Part shown: piece after piece, positions 1 to 7,985 of the stretch
Position numbering within the stretch: position 1 is the stretch's first letter
How the letters are laid out: each line of letters begins with the position of its first letter
NCBI GenBank assembly: GCA_012103315.1
Contig: WLWZ01000015.1
Coordinates: 1-64,000, forward strand
Direction: 5' to 3'
From: Alphaproteobacteria bacterium
Lineage (GTDB): Bacteria > Pseudomonadota > Alphaproteobacteria > MPNO01 > UBA2964
Length of the DNA stretch: 64,000 bases
Notes under the pieces: generated by a model
The model's database searches: none
What the model was told of the DNA's origin: nothing
The model's input: the letters and a program-made list of their open reading frames with translations, nothing else
Program-made: the position numbers and the translations under genes

Positions 1-2
1 CT

Positions 3-1205
3 GACATCCGTATGGCAGAAAAGGATGGCTTAGAACTGATGGCGGGTGCACTTGAGATTGATCCTGACTTACCGATTATCCTGATTACCGGTCATGGCGA
101 TGTTCCCATGGCAGTCAATGCGATGCGTGATGGCGCCTATGACTTTATTGAAAAGCCGTTTGCCTCTGAAGTGCTTGTGGATGCTGTCCGTCGAGGGCTT
201 GATAAGAGAAAATTAGTACTCGAAAACCGGCATCTGCGAGAAGCGCTGACGAAGGGGACACGACTTGAGAACAGGCTCGTTGGTCAGTCTTTAGGCGCCA
301 TAAAACTGCGTGAAAAGATTACACAGTTTGCGGCCGTCGACGCCGATGTATTGGTGACCGGTGAAACCGGCACTGGCAAAGAGCAAGTTGCCCAGGCGCT
401 GCATGAGTTAAGTCCACGCGCTGAACAACGTTTTGTACCAGTCAATTGTGGAGCGCTGCCGGAAACCATAATCGAAAGTGAGTTGTTTGGGCACGAGAAG
501 GGTGCGTTTACGGGCGCGGATCGAACACGGATAGGTAAGTTTGAATATGCGGACGGTGGCACAATTTTTCTCGATGAAATTGAAAGCATGCCGTTGGATT
601 TGCAGGTGCGCTTGCTTCGGGTTTTAGAGGAACGCAAGATCGTGCACCTCGGGTCGAATATAGAAATCCCTTTTAACGTTCGGGTTATCGCATCAAGCAA
701 GGGAGACCTTCGGGATGCGGTGAGTGCCGGTGATTTTCGCGACGACCTGTATTACCGCCTTAATGTTTTGACAGTGTCTATACCGCCTCTTCGGAACCAC
801 CTTGATGATATTCCTTTGTTGGTTACGCATTTTATAAATCAGGAAGGCGTCCAGTTTGACCGGGCTATCGCCGATATCCCTTTGCCAGAAATGAAGCCTC
901 TTATGTCTCATGATTGGCCGGGAAATGTAAGAGAACTCCGCAATTGCGTCCGACGTTATGTTCTTGGCCAAGCGATTGAACTTGGCGGCGCCGAGAGTGG
1001 CGAAGAAACAGCGGAGATGAGTGGTCAGCCGCTTACTACCCAACTGGCAGCGTTTGAGAAAAAGATTTTGCAGGAAACCTTGCAAAAACACGGTGGTCGA
1101 TTGAAATCGACTTATGAGGAACTCGGCGTGTCACGAAAAACTCTTTACGACAAGCTCAAGAAATACCGGCTTGGAAATCCCGACGACGAAAATGAAGGGG
1201 ATTAA
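3..1205 (+). CDS. sigma-54-dependent response regulator, DctD/NtrC type (5' end cut by window edge)
   Basis: Transcription activator of the enhancer-binding family: a phosphorylated receiver domain controls an AAA+ ATPase that opens sigma-54 promoter complexes. The frame runs off the left edge. The first visible codons read DIRM, so the first Asp is probably the phosphoacceptor, and the conserved receiver Lys is in FIEKPF. Counting from the Met at 12, Walker A (GETGTGK) is near 117-123, the sigma-54 contact loop GAFTGA is intact at 164-169, and Walker B (TIFLDE) is near 184-189. A Fis-type helix-turn-helix (GVSRKTLYDKLKKY) closes the protein. The C4-dicarboxylate-type TRAP operon with a sigma-54 promoter starts 900 bases downstream and is the likely target. 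A partner sensor kinase would lie left of the window. Confidence 0.93.
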   Translation, partial: DIRMAEKDGLELMAGALEIDPDLPIILITGHGDVPMAVNAMRDGAYDFIEKPFASEVLVDAVRRGLDKRKLVLENRHLREALTKGTRLENRLVGQSLGAIKLREKITQFAAVDADVLVTGETGTGKEQVAQALHELSPRAEQRFVPVNCGALPETIIESELFGHEKGAFTGADRTRIGKFEYADGGTIFLDEIESMPLDLQVRLLRVLEERKIVHLGSNIEIPFNVRVIASSKGDLRDAVSAGDFRDDLYYRLNVLTVSIPPLRNHLDDIPLLVTHFINQEGVQFDRAIADIPLPEMKPLMSHDWPGNVRELRNCVRRYVLGQAIELGGAESGEETAEMSGQPLTTQLAAFEKKILQETLQKHGGRLKSTYEELGVSRKTLYDKLKKYRLGNPDDENEGD

Positions 1206-1217
1206 CGTCCTTTTCCG

Positions 1218-1814
1218 TTAGCGTAGCTCATGGGGGATCAATGTAGGCCCGTCATTGAGCTTCACCTCGCCTGTCTCCTGGTTGTAGGTTCTTTGCTTGA
1301 ACGTTCCAGCTTTCTGCGCCCGGACGATAAATGCCATACTGTTTTCGGGACCACCATGTTCCTGATGAATGTTTCCCGGTGGCACTGAATCGACATCGCC
1401 AGGTCCGATATTGTGACGGCCCACCTGTTTGAGCTTTGCTGGTCCGATATCTCTGGGCGCGTCATCTGATCGTTCATATCTGTACATGGTTTCGTGACCT
1501 TCGATGAGTCCATAGAGAGTCCATACATCGCCATGGTCATGAACGCTGGTGACGGAATTCGCTTTGCGCACTGTGGCGTTAAAAACAAAGCCATAATCCG
1601 GGTCTTCATAAAACAGCAGATTCTTTACCTTTGGAGCGCCCTCAACCGTCAGCGGCCAGGTTTTGGAGCTTTCTTTTAAATCAGGGTCTGTCAGCAATGG
1701 CCCCATGGCGTCCTTGATCTTTGACCAGAGAATGTCTGGATCGAGGTCCTGTGCGTATAACGCCCGAATTTCATCGACGAAACGACGTGCGGCTGGGAGT
1801 TGTGGCTTTTCCAT
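1218..1814 (-). CDS. cupin-fold protein, possible metal-dependent dioxygenase
   Basis: A 198-residue soluble protein with a single cupin barrel. Motif 1 is visible as VHDHGDVWTLYG followed by a Glu (IEGHE); this His-x-His...Glu arrangement usually binds iron or another metal. Motif 2 is around GDVDSVPPGNIHQEHGG, which supplies a further His. The layout recalls thiol (cysteine) dioxygenase-like cupins, but I cannot name the substrate. The ATG at 1814 is preceded by a strong AAGGAGG ribosome site. It converges on the sigma-54 regulator with 12 bases between the ends and diverges from the TRAP operon, so it may share that regulatory region. Confidence 0.75.
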   Translation of the reverse strand: MEKPQLPAARRFVDEIRALYAQDLDPDILWSKIKDAMGPLLTDPDLKESSKTWPLTVEGAPKVKNLLFYEDPDYGFVFNATVRKANSVTSVHDHGDVWTLYGLIEGHETMYRYERSDDAPRDIGPAKLKQVGRHNIGPGDVDSVPPGNIHQEHGGPENSMAFIVRAQKAGTFKQRTYNQETGEVKLNDGPTLIPHELR

Positions 1815-1892
1815 AGCGAGACCTCCTTATGGCCGGAAGTATTGTGTCATTTCTCTTGATCTCTCGCCAACTGCCAATTGACTGGCATTGGG

Positions 1893-1920
1893 TCGATTGC
1901 CTTACATGAGCCGCAATCGA
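1893..1920. promoter_or_regulatory. inverted repeat upstream of the TRAP operon, candidate activator site
   Basis: TCGATTGC and GCAATCGA form a perfect 8-base inverted repeat with a 12-base spacer. It ends about 110 bases before the -24 element of the sigma-54 promoter at 2029. That is a typical distance for the upstream activating sequence of a DctD/NtrC-type regulator. Binding by the adjacent regulator is inferred from position only. Confidence 0.4.
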
Positions 1921-1931
1921 TGAGTGGGACT

Positions 1932-1948
1932 CTACACATTCAGTGTAG
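1932..1948. promoter_or_regulatory. second inverted repeat upstream of the TRAP operon
   Basis: CTACAC and GTGTAG form a perfect 6-base inverted repeat with a 5-base spacer, about 80 bases before the sigma-54 promoter. It could be a second activator site, or an operator for the divergent cupin gene. No known consensus is claimed. The rest of the 305-base gap 1815-2119 holds only these two repeats and the sigma-54 promoter. Confidence 0.3.
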
Positions 1949-2028
1949 CCTTTTACAAATTTGAACCGATATGGACATTTAACTCATTGAAAACACGCCA
2001 AATTATATTTGTGACCTTGGAGCTATGT

Positions 2029-2045
2029 TTGGCACGATTGTTGCA
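2029..2045 (+). promoter_or_regulatory. sigma-54 (-24/-12) promoter of the DctPQM operon
   Basis: TTGGCACGATTGTTGCA matches the sigma-54 consensus YTGGCACGRNNNTTGCW at every defined position. The GG at 2031-2032 and the GC at 2043-2044 are separated by the required ten bases. Transcription would start near 2056, leaving about 64 bases of leader before dctP. A sigma-54 activator is encoded at the left edge, which fits. Confidence 0.88.
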
Positions 2046-2119
2046 TTGCGAGAGCGCCACCACACAATAGGCCGGATAGCGGCTGACATCGGACAATTCA
2101 ACAATAGGAAGGTTGATCA

Positions 2120-3124
2120 ATGAAAAAGATTATTTTGGGAGCAGCGGCATTAGCAGTCGCAACGAGTTTTTCGACAATCGCGATGGCAAAATGTGATCCA
2201 GGCGAAATCGTCATCAAGTTCAGTCATGTGACCAACACGGATAAGCATCCAAAAGGGATCGCTGCCACGTTGCTCGAGAAACGTATCAATAGTGAGATGC
2301 AGGGTAAGGCCTGTATGAAGGTTTATCCAAACTCAAGCCTATATAATGACAATAAGGTCCTTGAGGCCCTGTTGCAGGGTGATGTTCAACTAGCGGCACC
2401 GTCATTGTCCAAGTTTGAAAAATTTACCAAGAAATTCCGGATTTTTGATCTGCCCTTCATGTTCCAGGACATTAATGCAGTTGATCGTTTCCAGAACTCC
2501 AAGGCTGGTCAAACCCTCAAGAATTCTATGACACGCCGTGGTCTTAAAGGGTTGGAGTTTTGGCACAATGGTATGAAGCAGCTGTCGGCCAGCAAACCAC
2601 TTATCAAACCATCTGATGCCTCGGGCCTTAAATTCCGCGTTCAGCCTTCTGATGTTTTGGTCGCTCAGTTTAAAGCACTTGGCTCAAACCCACAGAAGAT
2701 GGCGTTTAAGGAAGTTTATGGTGCTTTGCAGACCAAGGTCGTTGATGGTCAGGAAAACACCTGGTCGAACATTTACGGCAAGAAGTTCTTTGAAGTTCAG
2801 GACGGTGTGACCGAAACAAATCACGGCATCATTGATTATCTGGTCGTGACGTCTACGGATTGGCTTAAGGGTTTGCCAAAAGGTGTTCGTAATCAATTCA
2901 CAACGATCCTTAAAGAAGTCACCGAGCTTCGGAACAAGGAAGCTTACAGCGTAAACCAGGCGAACAAGAAAAAGATCCTCGCTGCTGGTGGTAAGGTCCG
3001 GACTTTGTCCGCGGCACAACGTGCTGCTTGGGTAAAAGCTCTTCGCCCCGTTTGGAGTAAGTTTGAGGGCGACGTTGGCGCAGATATGATTAATGCTGCT
3101 CAAAAATCGAATGCAGGAAGTTAA
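2120..3124 (+). CDS. dctP: TRAP transporter substrate-binding protein, DctP family
   Basis: Periplasmic solute receptor of a tripartite ATP-independent periplasmic transporter. A signal peptide (MKKIILG... to AMA, about 23 residues) precedes a 334-residue DctP-fold protein. The family signature region around residues 165-200 (GLKFRVQPSD, then NPQKMAFKEVYGALQTKVVDGQENTWSN in short pieces) carries the conserved Arg used to hold an organic acid carboxylate and the VDGQEN turn. It is followed by the small and large membrane subunits. Sigma-54 control and family suggest a C4-dicarboxylate or similar organic acid, but the exact ligand cannot be read from sequence. The start has an AGGAAGG ribosome site. 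Confidence 0.93.
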   Translation: MKKIILGAAALAVATSFSTIAMAKCDPGEIVIKFSHVTNTDKHPKGIAATLLEKRINSEMQGKACMKVYPNSSLYNDNKVLEALLQGDVQLAAPSLSKFEKFTKKFRIFDLPFMFQDINAVDRFQNSKAGQTLKNSMTRRGLKGLEFWHNGMKQLSASKPLIKPSDASGLKFRVQPSDVLVAQFKALGSNPQKMAFKEVYGALQTKVVDGQENTWSNIYGKKFFEVQDGVTETNHGIIDYLVVTSTDWLKGLPKGVRNQFTTILKEVTELRNKEAYSVNQANKKKILAAGGKVRTLSAAQRAAWVKALRPVWSKFEGDVGADMINAAQKSNAGS

Positions 3125-3155
3125 GCCGACTCTGTAGTTATAAGTCGTTTACGGG

Positions 3156-3184
3156 AATGCGGTCGGCCTTGGTCGGCCGCATTT
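3156..3184 (+). terminator. intercistronic hairpin between TRAP receptor and membrane subunit genes
   Basis: AATGCGG (3156-3162) pairs with CCGCATT (3177-3183), with a GC-rich loop that can fold further, followed by a short T-run. It lies in the 111-base gap between dctP and dctQ. It probably acts as a partial terminator or 3' end stabiliser, giving more receptor than permease. The T-tract is short, so full termination is unlikely. Confidence 0.45.
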
Positions 3185-3235
3185 TCCTAATAATAAGGCC
3201 GCAAAAGCGGCTAATATGGGGCAGGAAGGTTTCGA

Positions 3236-3871
3236 ATGACGGAAAAGACGTCGACTAATTCTGGGTGCGGTGATCAACTCGAAGAAACCCTGATCGCCGT
3301 ATTTCTAGGGTTGATGACCCTTATTACCTTTGCCAATGTCATTGCCCGATACGTCTTTAATGACAATATTCTTTGGGCCCTTGAGGCGACAGTATTTCTA
3401 TTCGCCTGGATGGTGTTGATCGGGGCGAGTTATGGCGTCAAGAAATCTCTGCATCTTGGTGTTGATATTGTTATCGCGAAGATGTCACCGGCTGGCAGAC
3501 GAATTATGGGGTTGTGTGCAGCTGCCGCTTGCCTTGTCTTTGCGCTGCTCCTGCTAAAAGGAGGCTGGGATTACTGGTATCCGTTTGCAACCAAACGAGC
3601 ATTCCTCGAAACCAACGACATTCCGATGCCCGAATTTTTGCAGTTCATCGCAACCTGGATGAATGAGGGCGAAAAATACGAGAAAATTCCACGATTTATT
3701 CCATACGCAGTCTTACCGATAGCGATGTCTCTATTTACCTGGCGCATTTGTCAGGCGACCTGCCGCATTTGGCACGGGAAGCAAGAGATGCTTATCGCGT
3801 CGCATGAGGCAGAAGAACTTCTGCAGGAAGTGGAAGCAAGTCACGCCGACAATTCGAAGCAGGGAGGCTGA
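3236..3871 (+). CDS. dctQ: TRAP transporter small membrane subunit, DctQ family
   Basis: The small integral-membrane subunit of the TRAP permease. The 211 residues contain about four hydrophobic segments (near 18-40, 55-72, 85-110 and 155-175). The DctQ pattern of a conserved aromatic/charged stretch after the first helix (NVIARYVFNDNILWALE) is visible. The loop before the last helix is longer than in many relatives and carries IPMPEFLQF. The gene ends 3 bases before dctM and belongs to the same sigma-54 operon. The C-terminal tail is acidic and cytoplasmic in character. Confidence 0.88.
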   Translation: MTEKTSTNSGCGDQLEETLIAVFLGLMTLITFANVIARYVFNDNILWALEATVFLFAWMVLIGASYGVKKSLHLGVDIVIAKMSPAGRRIMGLCAAAACLVFALLLLKGGWDYWYPFATKRAFLETNDIPMPEFLQFIATWMNEGEKYEKIPRFIPYAVLPIAMSLFTWRICQATCRIWHGKQEMLIASHEAEELLQEVEASHADNSKQGG

Positions 3872-3874
3872 CAA

Positions 3875-5239
3875 ATGGAAGTCGCCATTCTGTTTGGATT
3901 AGTGATCGGCTTGATGGCGATCGGTGTACCGGTCGCGGTCTCACTAGGTCTGTCGAGCGTTCTGTTCTTGATGATGTTCTCAGACGGATCCTTGGCCTCT
4001 ATCGCGCAGACGCTGTTTTCCGCGTTTGATGGACACTACACGTTACTGGCCATTCCATTCTTCATCTTGGCCGCGACCTTTATGTCTACCGGCGGAGTCG
4101 CCCGACGGATTATCAGATTTGCCATAGCCCTTGTCGGTCATATGCCGGGCGGGTTGGCCATTGCTTCGGTTGTCGCCTGTATGATGTTTGCTGCGTTGTC
4201 GGGCTCTTCACCGGCAACTGTCGTAGCAATCGGTTCTATCGTCATCGCCGGTATGCGTGAGGTTGGATACTCGAGAGAGTTTGCCGCGGGGGTCATCTGC
4301 AATGCCGGAACATTGGGCATTCTCATTCCTCCATCGATTGTCATGGTCGTCTATGCTGCGGCGACCGATGTCTCCGTAGGTCGTATGTTCCTGGCCGGTA
4401 TTATCCCAGGGATGATCGCAGGCTTGATGTTAATTATGGGCATCTACGTAACAGCCCGTGTCCGTGGTCTTCCCTCGCAACCCTGGGCGGGTTGGGGAGA
4501 ATTATGGACATCGTCGCGGGATGCTCTGTGGGGTTTATTGCTGATCTTTATTATTTTAGGGGGCATATATGGCGGTGTCTTTACACCGACGGAAGCCGCT
4601 GCGGTTGCTGCGATTTATGCTTTCTTGATTGCTAACTTTGTCTATTGCGATATGGGTCCTTTTGTTACCGCCGGCAAAGGCGGGCTGGCAATTGTGACCC
4701 GTTCCCTGTCTGCGCTATGGCACCCTGATACAAAGAAAACGCTGTTTGAGGCCGGTAAGTTGACCATCATGCTGATGTTCATCATTGCGAACGCCTTGAT
4801 CCTTAAACATGTGTTGACCGAAGAACGTATCCCTCAGGCTATCGCTGAGACCATGCTCGCTGCCGGGTTTGGGCCAATTATGTTCTTGATCGTCGTTAAC
4901 GTGATGCTGCTGGTCGGCGGACAGTTTATGGAGCCGTCGGGATTATTGATTATCGTAGCCCCGCTGGTTTTTCCGATAGCGATAAAGCTTGGAATCGATC
5001 CCATCCATCTCGGTATTATCATGGTGGTGAATATGGAGATCGGTATGATCACGCCGCCTGTTGGATTAAACCTCTTCGTTACCGCAGGTGTTGCGCAGAT
5101 GTCGGTGCTCGGCGTGGTTAAAGCTGCGCTCCCATGGGTTGGCATAATGTTTGTCTTCTTGATTTTGGTAACTTACGTTCCTTGGATATCGACGGTGTTA
5201 CCGACCGCCCTCATGGGGCCTGAAATTATTACAAAATAA
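3875..5239 (+). CDS. dctM: TRAP transporter large permease subunit, DctM family
   Basis: The 454-residue transport subunit, which moves the solute with sodium. It is strongly hydrophobic, with about a dozen membrane segments and the repeated DctM features: PFFILAA near residue 60, ATVVAIGSI and GTLGILIPPSI in the first half, and the mirrored EIGMITPPVGLNLFV near the C-terminus. These are elevator-type half-repeats. The length is slightly above the family norm of about 425. It follows dctQ by 3 bases and is the last gene of the operon. Confidence 0.93.
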   Translation: MEVAILFGLVIGLMAIGVPVAVSLGLSSVLFLMMFSDGSLASIAQTLFSAFDGHYTLLAIPFFILAATFMSTGGVARRIIRFAIALVGHMPGGLAIASVVACMMFAALSGSSPATVVAIGSIVIAGMREVGYSREFAAGVICNAGTLGILIPPSIVMVVYAAATDVSVGRMFLAGIIPGMIAGLMLIMGIYVTARVRGLPSQPWAGWGELWTSSRDALWGLLLIFIILGGIYGGVFTPTEAAAVAAIYAFLIANFVYCDMGPFVTAGKGGLAIVTRSLSALWHPDTKKTLFEAGKLTIMLMFIIANALILKHVLTEERIPQAIAETMLAAGFGPIMFLIVVNVMLLVGGQFMEPSGLLIIVAPLVFPIAIKLGIDPIHLGIIMVVNMEIGMITPPVGLNLFVTAGVAQMSVLGVVKAALPWVGIMFVFLILVTYVPWISTVLPTALMGPEIITK

Positions 5240-5270
5240 TTTGTTGGCGGCGCCTGTCTGCCACCACTAT

Positions 5271-5310
5271 GTTTACTGTCGAGCGTGTTTTGCGCGTTAA
5301 GACAGTAAAC
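5271..5310. promoter_or_regulatory. 10-base inverted repeat between dctM and the IalB-family gene
   Basis: GTTTACTGTC and GACAGTAAAC form a perfect 10-base inverted repeat with a 20-base spacer that itself has short GCG/CGC complementarity. It lies just before the ribosome site of the next gene. No T-run follows, so an operator or a structured leader is as likely as a terminator for the TRAP operon. Confidence 0.4.
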
Positions 5311-5326
5311 TGATAACGGGGTTAAT

Positions 5327-5890
5327 ATGCGGTTCATTCAGTTTCGGGCGATAGCCGCCCTGATAGCGATTTCTTTTACCTTGCCGTTCTTGCTGCCAGA
5401 AGCTTTGGCGCAACGCGTTCCTGCCAAGCCTGCAGCAGAAACAGCTGACAAGCAGTCACCTAGGGTTGGGCAACGTATCGGGGATTGGACGTTTCAGTGT
5501 CAGGCGTTGACCGCGAGTGATACGCGCTGCGTGATTTTTCAACAGCTCATTAATCAGAAAACGCGTCGTCCGGTATTAAGAGCAACGTTGGCGGCTCTGG
5601 GTGAGAAAAAGAATCTTGGACTGGTTGTCCTTGCTCCTCTCGGGATTTTCTTGGCTTCAGGTATCGCCGGCAAGGTGGATGACGGCAAGCAATTCAAATT
5701 TATTATGCAGCGGTGCACTCAGCAAGGGTGCCAGGGTGCACTTCAGGTCTCCGACAGTCTGAAAGCGAATCTTAAGAAGGGCAAACGCCTGATTGTGGCT
5801 TTCAAGCCAACAGCCACAGGCAAGCCTGTCCAGCTCGCTGTGTCCCTAAAAGGCGTCGCCGCAGGCCTCAAGGCTCTGAAAATAAAGTAG
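5327..5890 (+). CDS. invasion-associated locus B (IalB) family secreted protein
   Basis: A 187-residue exported protein with an N-terminal signal peptide ending near ALA-QR (about residue 28). The mature part opens with the family-typical GDWTFQCQ and continues with a CVIFQQL segment and two later cysteines (RCTQQGCQGAL). These four cysteines probably form disulfides. The fold is that of the IalB family, which is common in free-living alphaproteobacteria; despite the name its function outside Bartonella is not established. It stands alone between two intergenic gaps. Confidence 0.85.
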   Translation: MRFIQFRAIAALIAISFTLPFLLPEALAQRVPAKPAAETADKQSPRVGQRIGDWTFQCQALTASDTRCVIFQQLINQKTRRPVLRATLAALGEKKNLGLVVLAPLGIFLASGIAGKVDDGKQFKFIMQRCTQQGCQGALQVSDSLKANLKKGKRLIVAFKPTATGKPVQLAVSLKGVAAGLKALKIK

Positions 5891-6015
5891 ACATTATGCA
5901 ACACCGGTTGCTGTGGATAACCCCACTCGATCAATAATTTCTTTACGATAAAATTTCACCAGAAATTTAGAGCTCCGAGGCACCATATCCCACAACACAA
6001 TCGCTGGAGTGGGTC

Positions 6016-6498
6016 ATGAAATTGCTAACGGCATCGGTAGCGCTATTTAGCTTTATAGCATTTACACCGGTCGGTGCTATTGCCGCCGAAGAAACAGAAG
6101 AACAGATCAAGGCAAGAAAGAAGGCGGAAGAACAAGCCAATCGAGTGCATCAGCTCTCGGTTTTTAGTTACGTAAATCCGGTGCGGGGGCGCGTACATGG
6201 CCGTCGCTATCCGGTGCTCATCACTCTAAATGTAAAGGGCACTGAGGCATTAAGCCGGTTTTGTCTGCAAAAACCAGTGATCGGTGAAGCAGTCTTAAAA
6301 GTTTTTGGTTGGGGGCCATCTCCCGATTTGAGGGATAAAAAGGTTTTGGCACGCCAAAAGAAATCCCTCCACGATGCCTTTGACGATGTTTTTCCGACAA
6401 AGACTCTTAAGACAGTATCTTTAAAAATGGGCCGGTCGGCATCCGAATTTGGCAAACAACTTCAGAGTACTAAGGAAGCCTGTAGCATCGGCAATTAG
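6016..6498 (+). CDS. secreted protein of unknown function
   Basis: I do not recognise this 160-residue protein. A clear signal peptide (residues 1-23, ending AIAA) is followed by a charged Glu/Lys-rich segment (EETEEQIKARKKAEEQ) that could form a short helix. A domain with two or three beta-like stretches (RYPVLITLNVKG) and a basic middle follows. Only two cysteines remain in the mature part (RFCLQKP and EACSIGN), which could pair. The start is supported by a GGAG ribosome site. It ends 6 bases before the convergent aldehyde dehydrogenase gene. Confidence 0.65.
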   Translation: MKLLTASVALFSFIAFTPVGAIAAEETEEQIKARKKAEEQANRVHQLSVFSYVNPVRGRVHGRRYPVLITLNVKGTEALSRFCLQKPVIGEAVLKVFGWGPSPDLRDKKVLARQKKSLHDAFDDVFPTKTLKTVSLKMGRSASEFGKQLQSTKEACSIGN

Positions 6499-6504
6499 GG
6501 TCGT

Positions 6505-7881
6505 CTAAAGCCTAATCACAGCCATCTTGTCCTGAGTCATGTCGTGCATCGTATGTCCGATCCCGCCAGTGCCATAACCTGATTGGCGGCGGCCTGCGAA
6601 CGGCATCCAATCGACCCTAAAGGCAGTGTGATCATTGATCATGACGGCGGTAGCATCTAAAGATCGTATGAGTTTTGTCGCGATATCCAGCCGTTGGGTG
6701 AAGCCAGCGGCTTGGAAAGCAAACGGCAGTGAATTTGCACGGTTGATAGCCTCATCCAATGAATCGTATCCATAGACAGCGACAACGGGGCCAAAAATCT
6801 CGGCTGTGGAAAGTCGAGCGTTTTTATCTGGATTTAGGACGACTGTGGGTGCATAGGCCGTTTCGCCAATTGTTTTGCCACCGCACAGAATTTTGCCACC
6901 ACCGTCTTTTGTCTCATCAACCCATCCTGCGACACGTTTAACTTCGCCAGGACGGATCAGCGGCCCCACATCTGTTTGCTCTTCAATGGCATTTCCGACT
7001 GTTAGGGCGCCAGCTTGCTCGGACAATAGGGTCGCGATCTTCTCTGCCATTGCTGTTGGTGCGAATATTCTTTGCACGGAAACACAGACCTGTCCGGCAT
7101 GATAGAATCCACCTTTAGCCAGAAGCGGGATCATGGAATCTAGGTCAGCGGTTTCGTCAATAATAACCGGTGCAGCGCCACCGTGTTCGAGGGCCGCTCT
7201 GGTCCCTGGGGCAAGTTTGGAGCGGAGCATCCAACCAACTCGGGCAGACCCGATAAAGCTAAAGAATGCAACGCGGGGATCTGTAACCAACTTTTCTGCT
7301 GTCGGAATGTCGCAGGGAAAATATTGGCACCATTCAGTCGGCAGTCCTGCTTCATACAGAATGTTAACGAAACTTTGTGCGGATAAAGGTGTGTCGTCCG
7401 CTGGCTTAATGATCACGGGACATCCAACGGCGACCGCTGGTGCAACCTGATGAACAATCAGATTAAGGGGATGATTGAAGGCGGAGACAGCAACGACAGG
7501 CCCGATGGGTTCTTTGCTTGTGAAGGCCATCCGACCCGCACCAGCTGCCGTTAAGTCCATAGGTATTTCGCTACCGGTGAGATGGCTCAGCTCTTTGCCA
7601 GCGAGCTCAACACCGTCAATGGCGCGATCAACTTCGATCCGTGCATCAATGAGCGGTTTGCCACCCTCATTGGCTATCTGGAAGGAGAGCTCTTCAAAGC
7701 GGTCGCGCATGATTGTGGCGGCTTTGTGGAGCACATCAATACGTTGATGGGCGGGAAGCCAGCTATTCCGGTCGCGATGGAGTCTGTCGGCCGTATCAAG
7801 CCACTTGTCGGCATCATTCCATGTGCCTAGCGACACTTCACCGATGGCCTCAAGGGAAAACGGATTGCAAACGGTCAGCAT
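6505..7881 (-). CDS. aldehyde dehydrogenase family protein
   Basis: NAD(P)-dependent oxidation of an aldehyde to a carboxylate. All catalytic landmarks are present in the 458 residues: Asn136 in SAFNHPLN, Lys159 in IIKPAD, the cofactor turn FIGSARVG at 209-216, general base Glu232 in LEHGGAAP, and nucleophile Cys266 in GQVCVSVQR. EHGGAAP replaces the usual ELGGK-P motif, as in lactaldehyde/glyceraldehyde-phosphate-type dehydrogenases that act on acidic or phosphorylated aldehydes. It is slightly short for the family. It lies downstream of two UbiD-like genes on the same strand and may oxidise a product of that pathway. Confidence 0.9.
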   Translation of the reverse strand: MLTVCNPFSLEAIGEVSLGTWNDADKWLDTADRLHRDRNSWLPAHQRIDVLHKAATIMRDRFEELSFQIANEGGKPLIDARIEVDRAIDGVELAGKELSHLTGSEIPMDLTAAGAGRMAFTSKEPIGPVVAVSAFNHPLNLIVHQVAPAVAVGCPVIIKPADDTPLSAQSFVNILYEAGLPTEWCQYFPCDIPTAEKLVTDPRVAFFSFIGSARVGWMLRSKLAPGTRAALEHGGAAPVIIDETADLDSMIPLLAKGGFYHAGQVCVSVQRIFAPTAMAEKIATLLSEQAGALTVGNAIEEQTDVGPLIRPGEVKRVAGWVDETKDGGGKILCGGKTIGETAYAPTVVLNPDKNARLSTAEIFGPVVAVYGYDSLDEAINRANSLPFAFQAAGFTQRLDIATKLIRSLDATAVMINDHTAFRVDWMPFAGRRQSGYGTGGIGHTMHDMTQDKMAVIRL

Positions 7882-7960
7882 GGTATATTCCTTGGCTTTC
7901 GCACGCTATTGCGCGCTCGTTGCCTCAGAATATGGGGTCGAAATCTGAATTAAAGATAAC

Positions 7961-7982
7961 TTTTCCGCGAGATCGCGAAAAA
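7961..7982. terminator. A/T-flanked hairpin between UbiD-like gene and aldehyde dehydrogenase gene
   Basis: TTTTCCGCGA, a GA loop and TCGCGAAAAA form a near-perfect hairpin (one mismatch) just past the UbiD-like stop on the minus strand. It is U/A-flanked on both sides like a weak bidirectional terminator. The remaining gap up to 7881 shows nothing else clear. Confidence 0.35.
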
Positions 7983-7985
7983 ACT

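Noticed and set aside
693-1091. Minus-strand frame inside the sigma-54 activator, and many similar antisense frames
   Set aside because: They lie opposite strongly conserved genes, have no ribosome sites and no recognisable domain content.
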